NCBI RefSeq assembly: GCF_964340395.1
Contig: NC_135556.1
Coordinates: 7,931,001-7,995,000 of the forward strand
Direction of reading: 5' to 3'
Length of the DNA stretch: 64,000 bases
Source of the DNA: Glandiceps talaboti
Lineage: Eukaryota > Hemichordata > Enteropneusta > Spengelidae
Shown here piece by piece: positions 51,697 through 63,412 of this stretch. The position numbers were made by a program, and so were the translations under genes. Below the pieces are notes generated by a model, which had not been told where the DNA came from, did not search any database, and saw nothing but the letters and a program-made list of their open reading frames with translations. The first letter of the stretch is position 1. Each line of letters starts with the position of its first letter.

Positions 51697-51851
51697 TTCT
51701 TCTTGCTCTTCTTCATCCAATAAAAATATGGCAGTCTCATTTCTTCCTTGATGCTCCATGGCAACACCTGTTGCTAGGCAACAACCTTTGCTTCTGTAGG
51801 GTTGGTGCTTTTCTTGATATTTGGTTGAAGGTAGTCTACATCAGGTTTGAC
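51697..51851 (-). CDS. Gene A, exon with 5' UTR and start codon (coding 51759-51697)
   Basis: The minus strand shows an acceptor (tttttacaattacag) at 51852, then 92 bases of 5' UTR, ATG at 51759-51757 and 21 codons to a GAA|GTAAGT donor at 51696. The peptide is MEHQGRNETAIFLLDEEEQE plus a final E, an acidic N-terminus. An in-frame TGA lies upstream in the same exon with no ATG between, so this ATG decides the start. The UTR also contains a start-stop pair ATGTAG at 51841-51836, a minimal upstream open frame that could throttle re-initiation. The exon ends in phase 0 and joins the phase 0 exon at 46087. Family not recognised. Confidence 0.65.
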
Positions 51852-51950
51852 CTGTAATTGTAAAAATAAATCCACATCTAAAGTGTTTAACTACCAAACT
51901 GACCAAAGTGATCATGTTACAGTTCAAAAACCATAACTCCTGGTGTGGTA

Positions 51951-52160
51951 ACAACTCTAGAGGGCGCTGTTCCACGAGCAGATTCATTGGGTTGTCATTA
52001 TTCATAACACTATATGTCGCGTCACTCCACCCTCACAGAGAGGAGTTGACCTATGTGTGAGGCAACCCATCACTGTGTACCTTTACAGAGACTGTCATAA
52101 CACTTGCCAACAAAAATAATCAAAATATAACCAACTCTAGAGGGTGCTGTTCTATGATGA
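51951..52160. repeat. Two copies of a CTCTAGAGGG[C/T]GCTGTT word
   Basis: CAACTCTAGAGGGCGCTGTT near 51951 and CAACTCTAGAGGGTGCTGTT near 52132. Near-identical words lie at 43958 and, partly, at 44078, 62570 and 98. They probably mark the ends of an unrecognised short repeat. Confidence 0.6.
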
Positions 52161-52230
52161 CAACATTCACTTCACAGCACCAATGTCATAAAATAATCAA
52201 AATACAGCAACATGATGAGGCTAAGAAAAG

Positions 52231-52495
52231 ACAAAATATTAGACTGTTGACAGTCGTTCGTGCCTTTTTTGCTACATTCCATTTTTGCTACATTTCATCT
52301 AAATCAAAGTCATTGCCTCGCTCCGTAGCACTGAATACTAATGCATACTGATAGGAACTGCGATTGCCGAAGGCGCGAACTGATCAGTAGACAGTTATAG
52401 TATTACTCCAGATCGGAGCAAGGTGGCAACGACTTTAGTTTTAGATAAAACGTAGCAAAAGGCATGAACGACTGTCGACAGTCTAACAAAATATT
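52231..52495. mobile_element. Fold-back MITE with long terminal inverted repeats and 10-bp target-site duplication
   Basis: The element at 52241-52485 is flanked by ACAAAATATT on both sides (52231-52240 and 52486-52495). Ends AGACTGTTGACAGTCGTTCG and, read on the opposite strand, AGACTGTCGACAGTCGTTCA form the start of inverted repeats extending roughly 100 bp (TTGCTACATT / AACGTAGCAA, CTCGCTCCG / CGGAGCAAGG). Each end also contains a nested palindrome (GACTGTCGACAGTC). A 9-10 bp target duplication fits Mutator-like or similar families; no transposase is encoded. Confidence 0.9.
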
Positions 52496-54650
52496 TGACA
52501 TACAGACTTACAATACTAATATTTATTCAAAATCAAAACAAGTCTCAAACACCGGAATCTACTGAATGAAAAACAGCCCTATAAAATATACTATCACTTG
52601 TCATCAAACCACAGGAGCCAACATGGGTTGCGAAATGTTTGAGTACATCCCAACATTGTGATTAGCAGTGTCAATGTAGTATTCATGTCTGTATAAATAA
52701 ATAAAATATTTGTGTCTCTGAGACATTCAGGATCTATTTTGCAGGTTCAAGGCTGATACACAAACTATCTGTTTCCAGACCAATCAATTTCATCTTTGTT
52801 GACATTGTACTGGGTACATCTCAGAACACATAAAATATATGTCATTCCACCCACACAGAATTCCACTCCCATTTTCAAGTACATTGGTGGTTATTTTATC
52901 ATTTTGTACATTCCTCTCCCTCTTCTTCTACATTCCAATTCAGTGACTACACATTTGTACATTCTGTTGCACATTTGAACTTGTACATATATTTTATACA
53001 ACAGAAATTTAGACAAAATTATTTCTCAACATTTTTTTTCATTCATCCAAAGGTAAATCACAAGTTACCTAAGGGGCCTTGTCACTACAAGTCAACAAAT
53101 GAGTAGTGACAAAACCACTACCTCACAAATAATTTCTAAAATGAAGAACATTTCTTGTAAATTTTTAAAATATGATTATACATGTACCACTGCAAACATA
53201 TAATTTAGGGAAAAATTAGGAAAACTAATGCTGACTTGCACAAGCACAATCATCATTTTGATACAACAAGAAAGATTCACCATTGCTAAGTTTGTATTCC
53301 TATATCCACTCACAAGCTGAGTTTATAAACTTTTACTCAAGTGAAAATACATTCTATACTTAAATAATAACCTTGATTTAGCATGATTTTAACGTTGATG
53401 CATGTCTTTTATAACATTACAATTGTCTTCTGTTGTTATTACAAAAACAGTTGACTGCAAAGTCAGGATTTCTTGAACATTTTTTTGATACATATGATAA
53501 ATTACATCATCCGATCATTTATAAATTACATCTTGATACCAGCTTTGAGTTCAGTTAATTGCAAGTGATGGTTAAGTATGCTTCAGTACATACAATACTG
53601 TGAGTACAATATGCAGTAAAAACTACACCTCAATAAGTATCAACTCGGGTTGTCCCAGTCTTTAATTAGCATACTAGCACCGAGATTTGACTATCTAACT
53701 CAACTCCACTGGCTCTAGTAATTAATATAGTCAAGCCAGATATCCAAGTGTCTCAGCTATTCAAATACTGCCATCAACAAACCTATAGATGTAACTTTAA
53801 CCAACTACCGATATGTTATCATACTTGTTTTTCACAAAGTACAGTCTTCTCATGTATCTGAATGATTTAGTCAACAAGTGAAATAAATACAAGTTCCTTT
53901 TACTTCTTATTTTGACAGATTCATTCAACCATGTCGGCTCAAGAATGTAAGTGTCAATTTCTGTACGCCATCAAGATTTACAACTGACTGAACTCTGTTA
54001 AAAATGATTAATCCATGGTTTCTATATTTAAGCAAGTTTGATATCTGAAACCAATTTGTGCATACTTTTAAAAGTTATAAAAATCAACGTACAGGATTTC
54101 CTGTCATATTAAGTCATGTAAAGTATTATTAGAAACTTACGATAAACTTTAACAAGTTAGTTTCACATTAAAATTCAAATGAAATTTAAAATGCACCAAG
54201 TCTTAAATTAGAAGATCATTGCATGTTAAAAATTGTTACATTACGTAATAGTCAATATCAATTACTGTGTTCCATCCTGTCACAGGTTAGACTTACATGT
54301 ACTATATATCTCTATATAATGAAATGTCAAATTACTTGTTTGCTTTGTACATTATAGTGAGTGGTACACTTATGATAAGGCAAAAATCCCACCAAGCACC
54401 TTGACCTCAGATTGAACAGTGACAACTGCATGCAGTTTTACAAAGTAAAGTTCTGTGAGAAATTGTGTAAGCTGAAAAAAAACAATAATTGTGTGTTAAA
54501 TTTCCGATAACACGGTCTCAGAAAATAGGGTAGGTAGGTAGGCCGGGATTTTATTTCATTTTATCTTTTTAATTGTTTTTATTTTTGAAAAATGTTGCTT
54601 CAACCAAAAACAAAAAGAAATATTGGTAAGAATTTTTATACAGATTTATA

Positions 54651-54990
54651 TAACAAGCACATATACGTGGTGATTTATCAGACAGAGATATGACTATAGC
54701 TTGACTTGTCAGCTGCCCTCCCCTCAATTCCCCCTCCCTCTCAATAATACAGCTTGTGCATGTAGGAGACTGCTTTGGATATATATAACAAGCACATATA
54801 TGTGGTAATCTATCAGACAGAGATATGACTATACTATAGTTTGACTTGCCAGCTGCCCTCCCCTCAATTCCCCCTCCCCCTCATAATACAGCTTGTACAT
54901 GTAAGGGACTGCTTTATATCAATGTGATTAGGGATTTATAAAGCTAGTACACGCTACATGTGGTAATCCCACAAACTGAGATTTGACTGT
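54651..54990. repeat. 135-bp tandem duplication plus a partial third copy
   Basis: TAACAAGCACATATACGTGG ... GACAGAGATATGACTATAG ... CAGCTGCCCTCCCCTCAATT ... begins at 54651 and again at 54786. A weaker third copy (CTACATGTGGTAATC, GAGATTTGACTG) begins near 54938. Confidence 0.85.
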
Positions 54991-57900
54991 TTTTACATGG
55001 TTGTTACATACTCCTCTCAGCATGCTATGCTTATTTCTATACACTTAGCATTCCAGAATTAATGCGATCTACAATTATCCTGGAATTCCTATCATATGTG
55101 GAAATCAAAATGGGAAGGAAAACAGACAGAAAGATTACAGATATCGCTTTTGTGAGACATATACATGTACATACATATAGATTTGTAGAAAAGACCTGAA
55201 TTAAAGTCTGCAGAAGTAAAATGATGCAAGGGTATACACATATGTATAAACTAAAGAAAATTATGAAGTGACCACACCCTTTTTTCGAAAAAAATGTATA
55301 TTAATGACTCCTAAGTGCCTATTACCATTACATAAATGGTCATGAATATTCCTTGTTCATCTAATACATATTCATGTCTGTTAAGACCCATGATGCAACA
55401 ATATACTACTGCTAGAACAACAAAGGTGAAAAAGAGTTTCAATTTGGATGTTTTTTGGTAATCGAGCAAAATTCAGGTGACATGAAATCATGAAAGAACT
55501 CTCCAGAACCCAAAGTTTATTTTAAAAAATACCTTTATTTCCAGGAGTGGTGTTCCCCTTTAATGTACAACTTGCCAAAGTACACTGACTTTAATTCATG
55601 AACTTTATGTGAGTGCTGAATGTCAAGGTGAATTTAATATCAAACAGTGAAATAAAGAAAATGTCCCAAATTTCTACTTTTTGTACAATTTGTCTTACGC
55701 TGGTGAACTCCGAGAAAATGTTCCATTTTTATTTGGAAATTAATATACTGATCATACAAAAACTTCAACCAGTTTCCAATTTAATGATAAATCATTGACA
55801 TTAATGTAGTAGTGTATATGAGGGAGAGAGATGGGCTTAGAGGTGGTCTGAAGACAGAACCCTTCCCTCCTCCCCCCCCCCCCCTCCCTTAGATAGAAGG
55901 GACGTACATGTACAGGCCTTGCTAGGGAACTTCTATACACATATTGTCAATTGTTTGTACTGTTGTACAATTACAGTTTAGCAATGGAAATAATCAACAA
56001 CACAGGACATAATGGAGGTTGATTAACATTAGGCCAAAACATTGCCAAAGTTTGGATCTATGCCAGCTCTGTACTGATAAATGGAAGTGAATGAAACTAG
56101 CATATCTTAAGTTATCTTGTTCAACATCAAGGTTTTTATTAAACATAGTCAATTCACAAGGTAGCCTCTCTTGAGTATACATGTAACTACACAAAATATT
56201 TTGAAAGACACAGAATTTGATGAGAGAATAACTGTCGATTAGACATACATGAGAAGTGTGACATTCTAATTCCAATATTGCACATTGCGACAATTTTAAA
56301 CTACATGTACGTAATAATCATACAAAAAATATTATTAGATGAATTATTAAATTTGACAATGTAAGACATTTTTTAGGATGCATTCCAAAACCAATATTCT
56401 GATGTTTATATATCCCCCACCCCCCCCCACCCCCTCCTATTAAAGCTCCACTAGTTGCAACTGAACATATTTTTGAAAATGTTTTGTTAGATACAATGAC
56501 TACCTCGTAATATCGATCACCATGAACAGTCAGTATTCAATCACCTATGGGTGAGCATATTTTTTGTAGCTGTATACAGGATAAATTAAATCAAATTGAT
56601 TTTGGGTCTGTACCCGAAAAATTAGCGCCCTCAACGATGATCATTATTTAAACCTGTAATTGTAATATTCATGGATACGATCAACCATTGATTAACATGT
56701 ACATGTACAGTGCCTGATTATTTTCAGTGAATAGATTATTGTATTTTATCAAAAAACAATAGTGCAGTTCTAACAAAGTGACATTCAAAATTACGCTTTT
56801 GCTCAAGATTTAAACTTATCACTACACCACCTTTGGATAAATTAATTTTGACCACAATTAACAGATACAGTGTCTTTTTATAAGTAATTGACCAATTTTT
56901 TAGTGAATATATCTTTGTTACATGATGAAAACAAAAATTCCCAGCTTTAAGTATCACCAGACCCCTTGTCTAAACAGCCAGGCTGTCATCTGTCAGCATT
57001 TAATGGGATAACAGGGATAAAATACTTTGATCTGGAAGCTGTGTTTCCTGTTTTTTTCTGATAGAGGTTAGGGAAGCCTTCACACACATGTTATCTAGTT
57101 ACAGCTAGTACAAGCACTTACAGTTACATGACTATTATATTAGTAATCCAAAAAGTATGAGACACAAACAGTTTTTATCAGATCTATAGTGACATAATGC
57201 TGGCTTGACTGACTGATTTTCTCAAGATAACCTCCTCCCCTTGTAAAGACTCAGATTCTCCATTTACCAAATTGTTTGACCCCCCTCCCCTCCCCCCTCA
57301 CCTGACATGATAACGCTCTGTGAAATACTGAAATTTTACTTGGAACTTATTTTTACAGTTTTCGCTAGTTTCATACAGTCTGAATTTTCAGCTTGTGGTC
57401 TACTTACATGTAACCACTTACTACCCCAGGGCCCATGAGCACATGAAGCGAACAGAATCTTCCAGGCTATATTTGATGGTGTGTATTTCCACTAAAATAC
57501 AATTCTTTGAAATCACTTTTTATTCATTATATTATGATACAATGCATTAATTCCTTCCTAAATCAGTGACTGAAAATTAGGCCCAGGCTGACAAAATTTC
57601 TGTTTCCAGTAAAAATTAAATCTCGTTGAAAATAAAATATTTGGCTGTATTATGAAAATATATGTATAGTCTGATTAAAACAAATTGTCACCTTATATAA
57701 ATTAGCTGGAAAGTATTGTGATTCTTATTTACTAAAGACGAATCAATATACCAGGATCTCTTTCTTTGAGTATTATACCCATGACAGTGTCAAATATCAT
57801 TTCCCAAAATATCTTGGAGGCATTTTAAAAAACATGATACGAGTATTATGTACATGGAGTTGACATATGATCTAGTTGTCCCATGTACCTGCTAAGTTTG

Positions 57901-59019
57901 CTTCTTGTTGATCGAGTGGTGTTGCACTATAAAATATGACAGTGTATTTTGTATAATCAACTTCTATAAATGCATGTATCAAGTTGACCTGTAACCATGG
58001 AGATATACCTCCATGACCTGACATTGTCCCCAAAATCATCATCTGGTACACAATGTCTAAATTATATCTTTCGACTCACGACAGGAAAGTAAACTATTCT
58101 GACTGAACCGACTCATAAGCAACCCCTCTGATGATCCTTAAATTTAGCTTCCACTACAAATAACTTTACCAAAATGCCCTCCCCATCACCAACACACACA
58201 CACATCACTAAATATGACACCACCAGCACCCCCCTAACTTATAATTGTCTTTGTTTATAGATTGATAAGTCTGGAGATTCTACAAGAATGTGCATGCTTC
58301 TGTCTTCACAGACACAACTGGACCAGTAGACACCATCCTATATATATCCCTATAATCATTCAAAAAACTGTGTTCCATTAATGTTCAGACTCAGGTTTGT
58401 GATCACTCTCAGTGTAATATTTATTTGACTAGGTCTAAACATAGACCCTCCACCCAGAGGTCTATGGTCTAAACTTAGACTATATAAGATATGTCAGGTC
58501 ATTCAGCACCCATAAATCTCTTCATTTTGTGTGTGCTGAGGGGACTGGTGTGGCAATATGGCATGTATACATTGTTTCTTACAGACTAGTCTGAACTCAA
58601 CCATTTGTTGTTTTTTATGGCATGAATAACACTGATCATGTAAATGGCTAGTTTGGATAGGATTAGAATTTAGGTGTGAAAAAACAGTCTGTCTGGTACC
58701 ACAAATAAGTAACTTATTTGTGCTGCTACAGAATTAATGCAAGCAAGAACAAAAGAAGGATATGTAATCCTTATGCACATGATGCATGTATGACTCCACT
58801 GTTAAAATTATCTGTGTGCGAGAAGCTGGGATCATGGAAGTACCACCCACTATCCATGCTGGGATTGAAACCCTGACCTTGGAGGAATTATAGTCAAATT
58901 CCTCCAAGCCCTGACCATAGACGTTGATCGTTACCTCAGACCGCTATGAGTCGTTAGGTTTCTCTCCAACGTCTATACCACCGTATTTCTTCTTTCTTGG
59001 AGTCATGATGGGTGAATGG

Positions 59020-59330
59020 AATCTGCAGACTGCAGGTTCAAACAACATCACTGACGATTGTCTCTGAATGCTATAAAGTCTTTGGGCAAGATTTGAACCA
59101 TGATTGCGCTTTAGTCAACCCAGTTGTATAATTGGGGACCTGGTAGGATAGAGGTTGCAATATGATCCTATGCACTTGAACATGCTGCAATGGATTGTAT
59201 GCTCCCCAGGGAGTTGAGGAAGTAGGACCATTGTGCCATTATAGATCTGTGCCAGGGGTAATAATTGTAAAATACTTTGCACACAGGGTGGGAAAGCTCT
59301 AAATAAAAACCAACATTATTATCATTATTT
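59020..59330 (+). repeat. SINE-like retroposon, most complete copy
   Basis: Contains GCAGGTTCAAACAA (resembling a tRNA-type B box), a body with GGTAGGATAGAGGTTG and TGCTCCCCAGGGAGTTGAGG, and a 3' end AAAGCTCTAAATAAAAACCA followed by an ATT-rich simple tail. Body plus AT tail and other partial copies in opposite orientation suggest a SINE. A clear A box was not identified, so the tRNA origin is tentative. Confidence 0.5.
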
Positions 59331-60385
59331 CTTCTTTTTTTAGATAATCCTAGAAAAGTCCCTTCACGCTTTTTTAGTGAAAAATAATTTGACCCAACTT
59401 ATTCATTTTTATTGCTGTACAATTTTTTTTTTAATTTCCGTATATCTTATGGGATTTCAAAGTAATTCCAATCGGACAGCAAAAGATAAAAAGTATACGA
59501 AGCTTGTTTGTTAAAGTTAGAGGAATCGCACAATCCTTCATTAAGTTCGGACATAAAGATAAAAGACCATGATTTAGTCTAGCTGCTAGACCCTTTAGCT
59601 AAGTCTAAAAGTCACAAGGGGTTGTGAAAGTGGTCTGAGATATCACCAAAGGCCCTGTCGAGGGCTTGCACACCTGCCTACCAGAGGTACAGTCATCATT
59701 GCCGTCGGTTTGGCAAACTCTTGAGCACAGATTTGAAGTCTTGGTACAAGACTAACCATGGTTAAGATGATCAAAAAAGTTAAGAAAAAGCATCTGACTC
59801 ATTACATTAGCATGATAGAACATGAAGGTGAAGGTAAAATCGTGTAATGGGTAATGTGTGCTGGGCTCAAGTAGGCTATTAAGGTCCCCTCTGAGTGGTA
59901 GGGTTGAGTGGCGGAACTAGTAACATTGACAATGTCTTCTCAGGTTACCAACCAACTTTACTTTGAAGTACTCAAATCAAAATATATGAAACAGAGTGAG
60001 ACATCTGTTACTTTTACAAATAAACACCAAGACATGATGTTGACATGTACAAGTTGTACTTCAAAAGTCTCATGATGACCTCAGTGAAAATACAACAATT
60101 TGTTTCCAGTTTTCCACCCATCTATTTTGTAGTTTCAACATCCATTTACAAAAAATGTGATACATATGTGAAACCATGGAGGTAGACAATCACCGTGACA
60201 ACCGCCATGATGATAAAACAAACATGAATAAACTGAGATAAATTAGGTATGGTACAATGAAAAGCAGATATGAGATATGAGAGGACAAAAATTACTATCA
60301 ACTCACTGACCTCAACATTTTTCAAGAATAATAGACTAAGTTACTTTGTTATGTATATCAACATAAAAGTACGACACTTGGAGTA

Positions 60386-60475
60386 TAGTCCTGCTTGCAG
60401 AAAGAGTAAGTCAAGATTCAATTCTGACAATGTGTGACAGTGTCCCTTTCCCGTACATACTCCGTCTGCAAGCAG
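60386..60475. mobile_element. MITE-like element, TAGTCCTGC ends, copy 2 (right end decayed)
   Basis: Starts TAGTCCTGCTTGCAGA and ends GTCTGCAAGCAG before the homology stops. Internal ATTCTGACAAT and GTCCCTTTCCC words match copy 1 partly in inverted order. Confidence 0.75.
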
Positions 60476-60857
60476 ATAGCTCAAGTCTGGTGTCTCAGGC
60501 TGGAAAAGCATTGGCTGAGTCAATAATCTAGAATTCCATAATTCTGTAACACAGAGATATGAATTTTTTCATTCTATATTCCAGTCACGCTGTCGATTTG
60601 TAGACCTCAATGTGCATTATCAGATATGACAGTATGTGATTTACGCTACCCTGCAGGATGTGATGACAAATATGTTCTGAATGGGTTTCCAGGCTGATCT
60701 CTAGCTAGCTCTAGGTACTGCAGCAGATTTACTACATATACATATTTCAATGTCTTCATGTTTTATCTAAAAACGAAAAATTTCTTCAAATCTTGGAAAG
60801 CAAACATTAAATAATCATTCTCAATACAAAATTTTAGAAGAAACAGCTTTACCTTAC

Positions 60858-60915
60858 CTTGAATGAACTGTAGTATACACCAGCAGATGATCTATAAATC
60901 CTGGTTGAACTTTCT
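60858..60915 (-). other. Candidate 5' UTR exon of gene A
   Basis: The minus strand has a strong donor, TTCAAG|GTAAGG, ending an exon at 60858. The upstream boundary is unclear; one possible acceptor (gagtttag) lies near 60914, and a transcription start is also possible. The next recognised minus-strand exon, at 51851, begins with 5' UTR, so at least one upstream non-coding exon is required and this is the best candidate seen. No CpG enrichment or clear promoter lies just upstream, so the true promoter may be beyond 64 kb. Confidence 0.3.
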
Positions 60916-61939
60916 AAACTCAATGTAACATGTTGTAACTTAATTCTTACACTGTTCAAATTCTTCCAAGGATTAGACTTCTACAAACGTCACTAATTGA
61001 ATTTCGTTTTCCTACCCTTGAAAAAGTAACGCTTGCTTAGCGAAACAAGAATGCCTGCCAAGTCAACAAGACCACTTTGATACCAAACAGCAGTTGTAGT
61101 GTGTGTATCACCACCAAACTTGAACTCTTGTAATGCGATCTTCATGAGGAGATTTAGGTTTAGACACAACCATTCACTAACAGGGTGGTCATTATTATAT
61201 CTGTCAGGGACATATTTGTCCAAAAAATAACCTCAAGAACTTTAATACTATTTTTAAAATTAATTTTTGATTTTTAATGTACACGTCACTTTTACACATT
61301 TTTGAAATCCAACCATTGAAGAGTCAGAAATTGGGTTTGACCATATCATGGAAGGGAATGATAACACACACTATTTCCAAGCTGTCCACCCCTGTAATAA
61401 TGAAGCGATCCAATATCTTCTGATCATGGTCAAAGGGATATGTTTTTACAGGTCGTATTTGTTTACACTGTGATATACACTAGGTTTATTAAAACATTTA
61501 TTGAATTAGACACTCAATGAACTGAGTCACACTACAGACACTATCTGGTAGTTATGTTTTCAAACTTCTATAAGACTATGAAAAACATCTTGTGTATTTT
61601 TTTCTGTAACTTTAACCCAAAGTCTGTCTAAACATTTTTTTATTATTTTAATGTCTACCATAAATATCTAAATATAAATCTCACTTATAACACATTTCTA
61701 TAATAATTTTTGCTATGATTTCTTTGTTGTTTATCAATTTTCACACGTCCAATATGTTTTGTTTTTCTTTCAATGCAATCTCTCCTTTGTAATCAAAGCA
61801 TCAAATGAATGTTTTGAAAATTTGTCTCCTGTCAGTTTTGACTAAATGGTGTTTATTCTCTGAATACATGTGAAACAAGATTTAGTTTGCCAAGTTTTGA
61901 ATCCTATGTAGGAACCCATCACTAGTGTAAACTGTTTGT

Positions 61940-62011
61940 TAGTCTACTTGCTATCATTACCATTTACACCTCCACTTAGTTTAGTTAGAAACCACTTTGG
62001 CATCCAGACTA
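61940..62011. repeat. Short TAGTCT...AGACTA element, reversed copy
   Basis: Reads TAGTCTACTTGCTATCATTA ... CCATTTACACCTCCACTTAG ... TGGCATCCAGACTA, the reverse complement of the copies near 22.9 and 25.4 kb. Confidence 0.75.
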
Positions 62012-62789
62012 TCTGTATGTGAATAGTGACCAAAATGACTGACTGTGCTAAAAACCAAAACCTCTCCTTTCTAGGTGATAATTGTCTGTCACATCATTCA
62101 TTGTTTACCTATTAGTCTCAAACTATTCTATAAACAGCTGTTTCTCTTCCTAAACAATTCACTGAATAAACATTTAAACACATTTTACAAGAGTCCTCTA
62201 TTATCTTATTTCTATTGTTGTAATTCAAGTAGCCATTGTTATTTTTCTCAATAGTTTTGCTAACTCAAGTTTGTGTTAGTTCTTTGAAAGTAACTCTACC
62301 CATAGACCCATAGCCCTGTCACATAGTCCCAAACCTGAATGGGTCTCTGTAGCATTTGTGTATTTCTGTGTATATGTCTACATAACAGAAAATCGCTGGA
62401 AGCAATTCCCAGCACAAAAAAAATAAAAAATATTTTTAAAAAACTCTACCCATAGACCCTTCATCAGTGGAGAGTCTATTCTCTACCAAACAAATGGAAA
62501 TACACCATCTGTTTTCAGGCAAACGATGACATCTCTGATGTCTAAGAATCATCCATTTCCACCTGTGGGGGCGCTATACATGACTTTCATAACCTGGTAT
62601 ATGGAAGACCCAAGTACGATGGTGGATATATTCTAGGATACATTGAACAATTTATGTAAAATGTATTAGTAAATTGATCAGAATTTGATAATTTCATGCT
62701 GTAAATTGATTATAGACATACTTTTAGTCTTTATTCTATTAAGTTTCTGTTTTGTTGGGTGATCATACCACATTATTCCTGGAGGTACC

Positions 62790-63412
62790 TTCTACCTCCA
62801 GGTGAAGTCAACAAAACTGTTCTTGCAAAAAGCTGTCCTTATGCAATTTTTAAGTGGGCGGGCAATTTTCTTCAGTAGCATGAGGGGAGTAAACGAGGAA
62901 GAATTGCAATGGAGAAGAGTCCTGATTTTGATACAGTGGGAGGAGAAAACATGGAATTGTGGGGAGGGGCACACATTGTGTACATCAAAATGTTGGTATA
63001 GTGGAAAGCACATATGCTCTCCTGGTGGGGAGTGGGCAAACCATTCACAATATTGGGTGGGTAGTGGGCTGGTGGGCAAGTTGAAACCCATTGGGAGGGA
63101 GGAAGGGCCGATATCCCTGATCACCAGAGGGAGCCTGGGGTACATAAGAACAGCTAAACCCTCTACCCAATTTTTTGGAGCGTCGATTCTTTTAAAAACA
63201 TCATTTTTTGTCACAAACAACATAAAATTACTGAAAACCACAAATCTGCCTGTTCTAATAAATCTATGGATAGAGGGACTGTGGTCATTACTTTTTGTCC
63301 TAAACATTTCACTAAGAAGGTGTGAGACATACATCGTACTGAATGCATTCATGCAGCAAGTTGTGACCTTTCCTTTTAACGACATGCAAATGAAGCTGAT
63401 GACACCATGAAA
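62790..63412. repeat. G-rich dispersed repeat open on both strands (197 and 202 codons)
   Basis: The left 160 bp matches 24420-24600. The rest is G-rich (GGGGAGTGGGCAAACC, GGGTGGGTAGTGGGCT), and both strands lack stops for about 600 bp. Neither translation (plus begins MKSTKLFLQKAVLMQFLSGR; minus begins MSLKGKVTTCCMNAFSTMYV) shows a domain I recognise. It is treated as a decayed transposon fragment or compositional open frame rather than a gene, since no splice sites or family motif support one. Confidence 0.4.

Larger units (their letters stand above)
51852..60857. other. Upstream intron or flank of gene A
   Basis: No coding exon was found. It includes the fold-back element with target-site duplication at 52.24 kb, two copies of a CTCTAGAGGG[C/T]GCTGTT word (near 51955 and 52136), a 135-bp duplication at 54.65 kb, C-rich tracts at 55.87 and 56.41 kb, and a SINE-like element at 59.0-59.3 kb. 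Confidence 0.4.
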
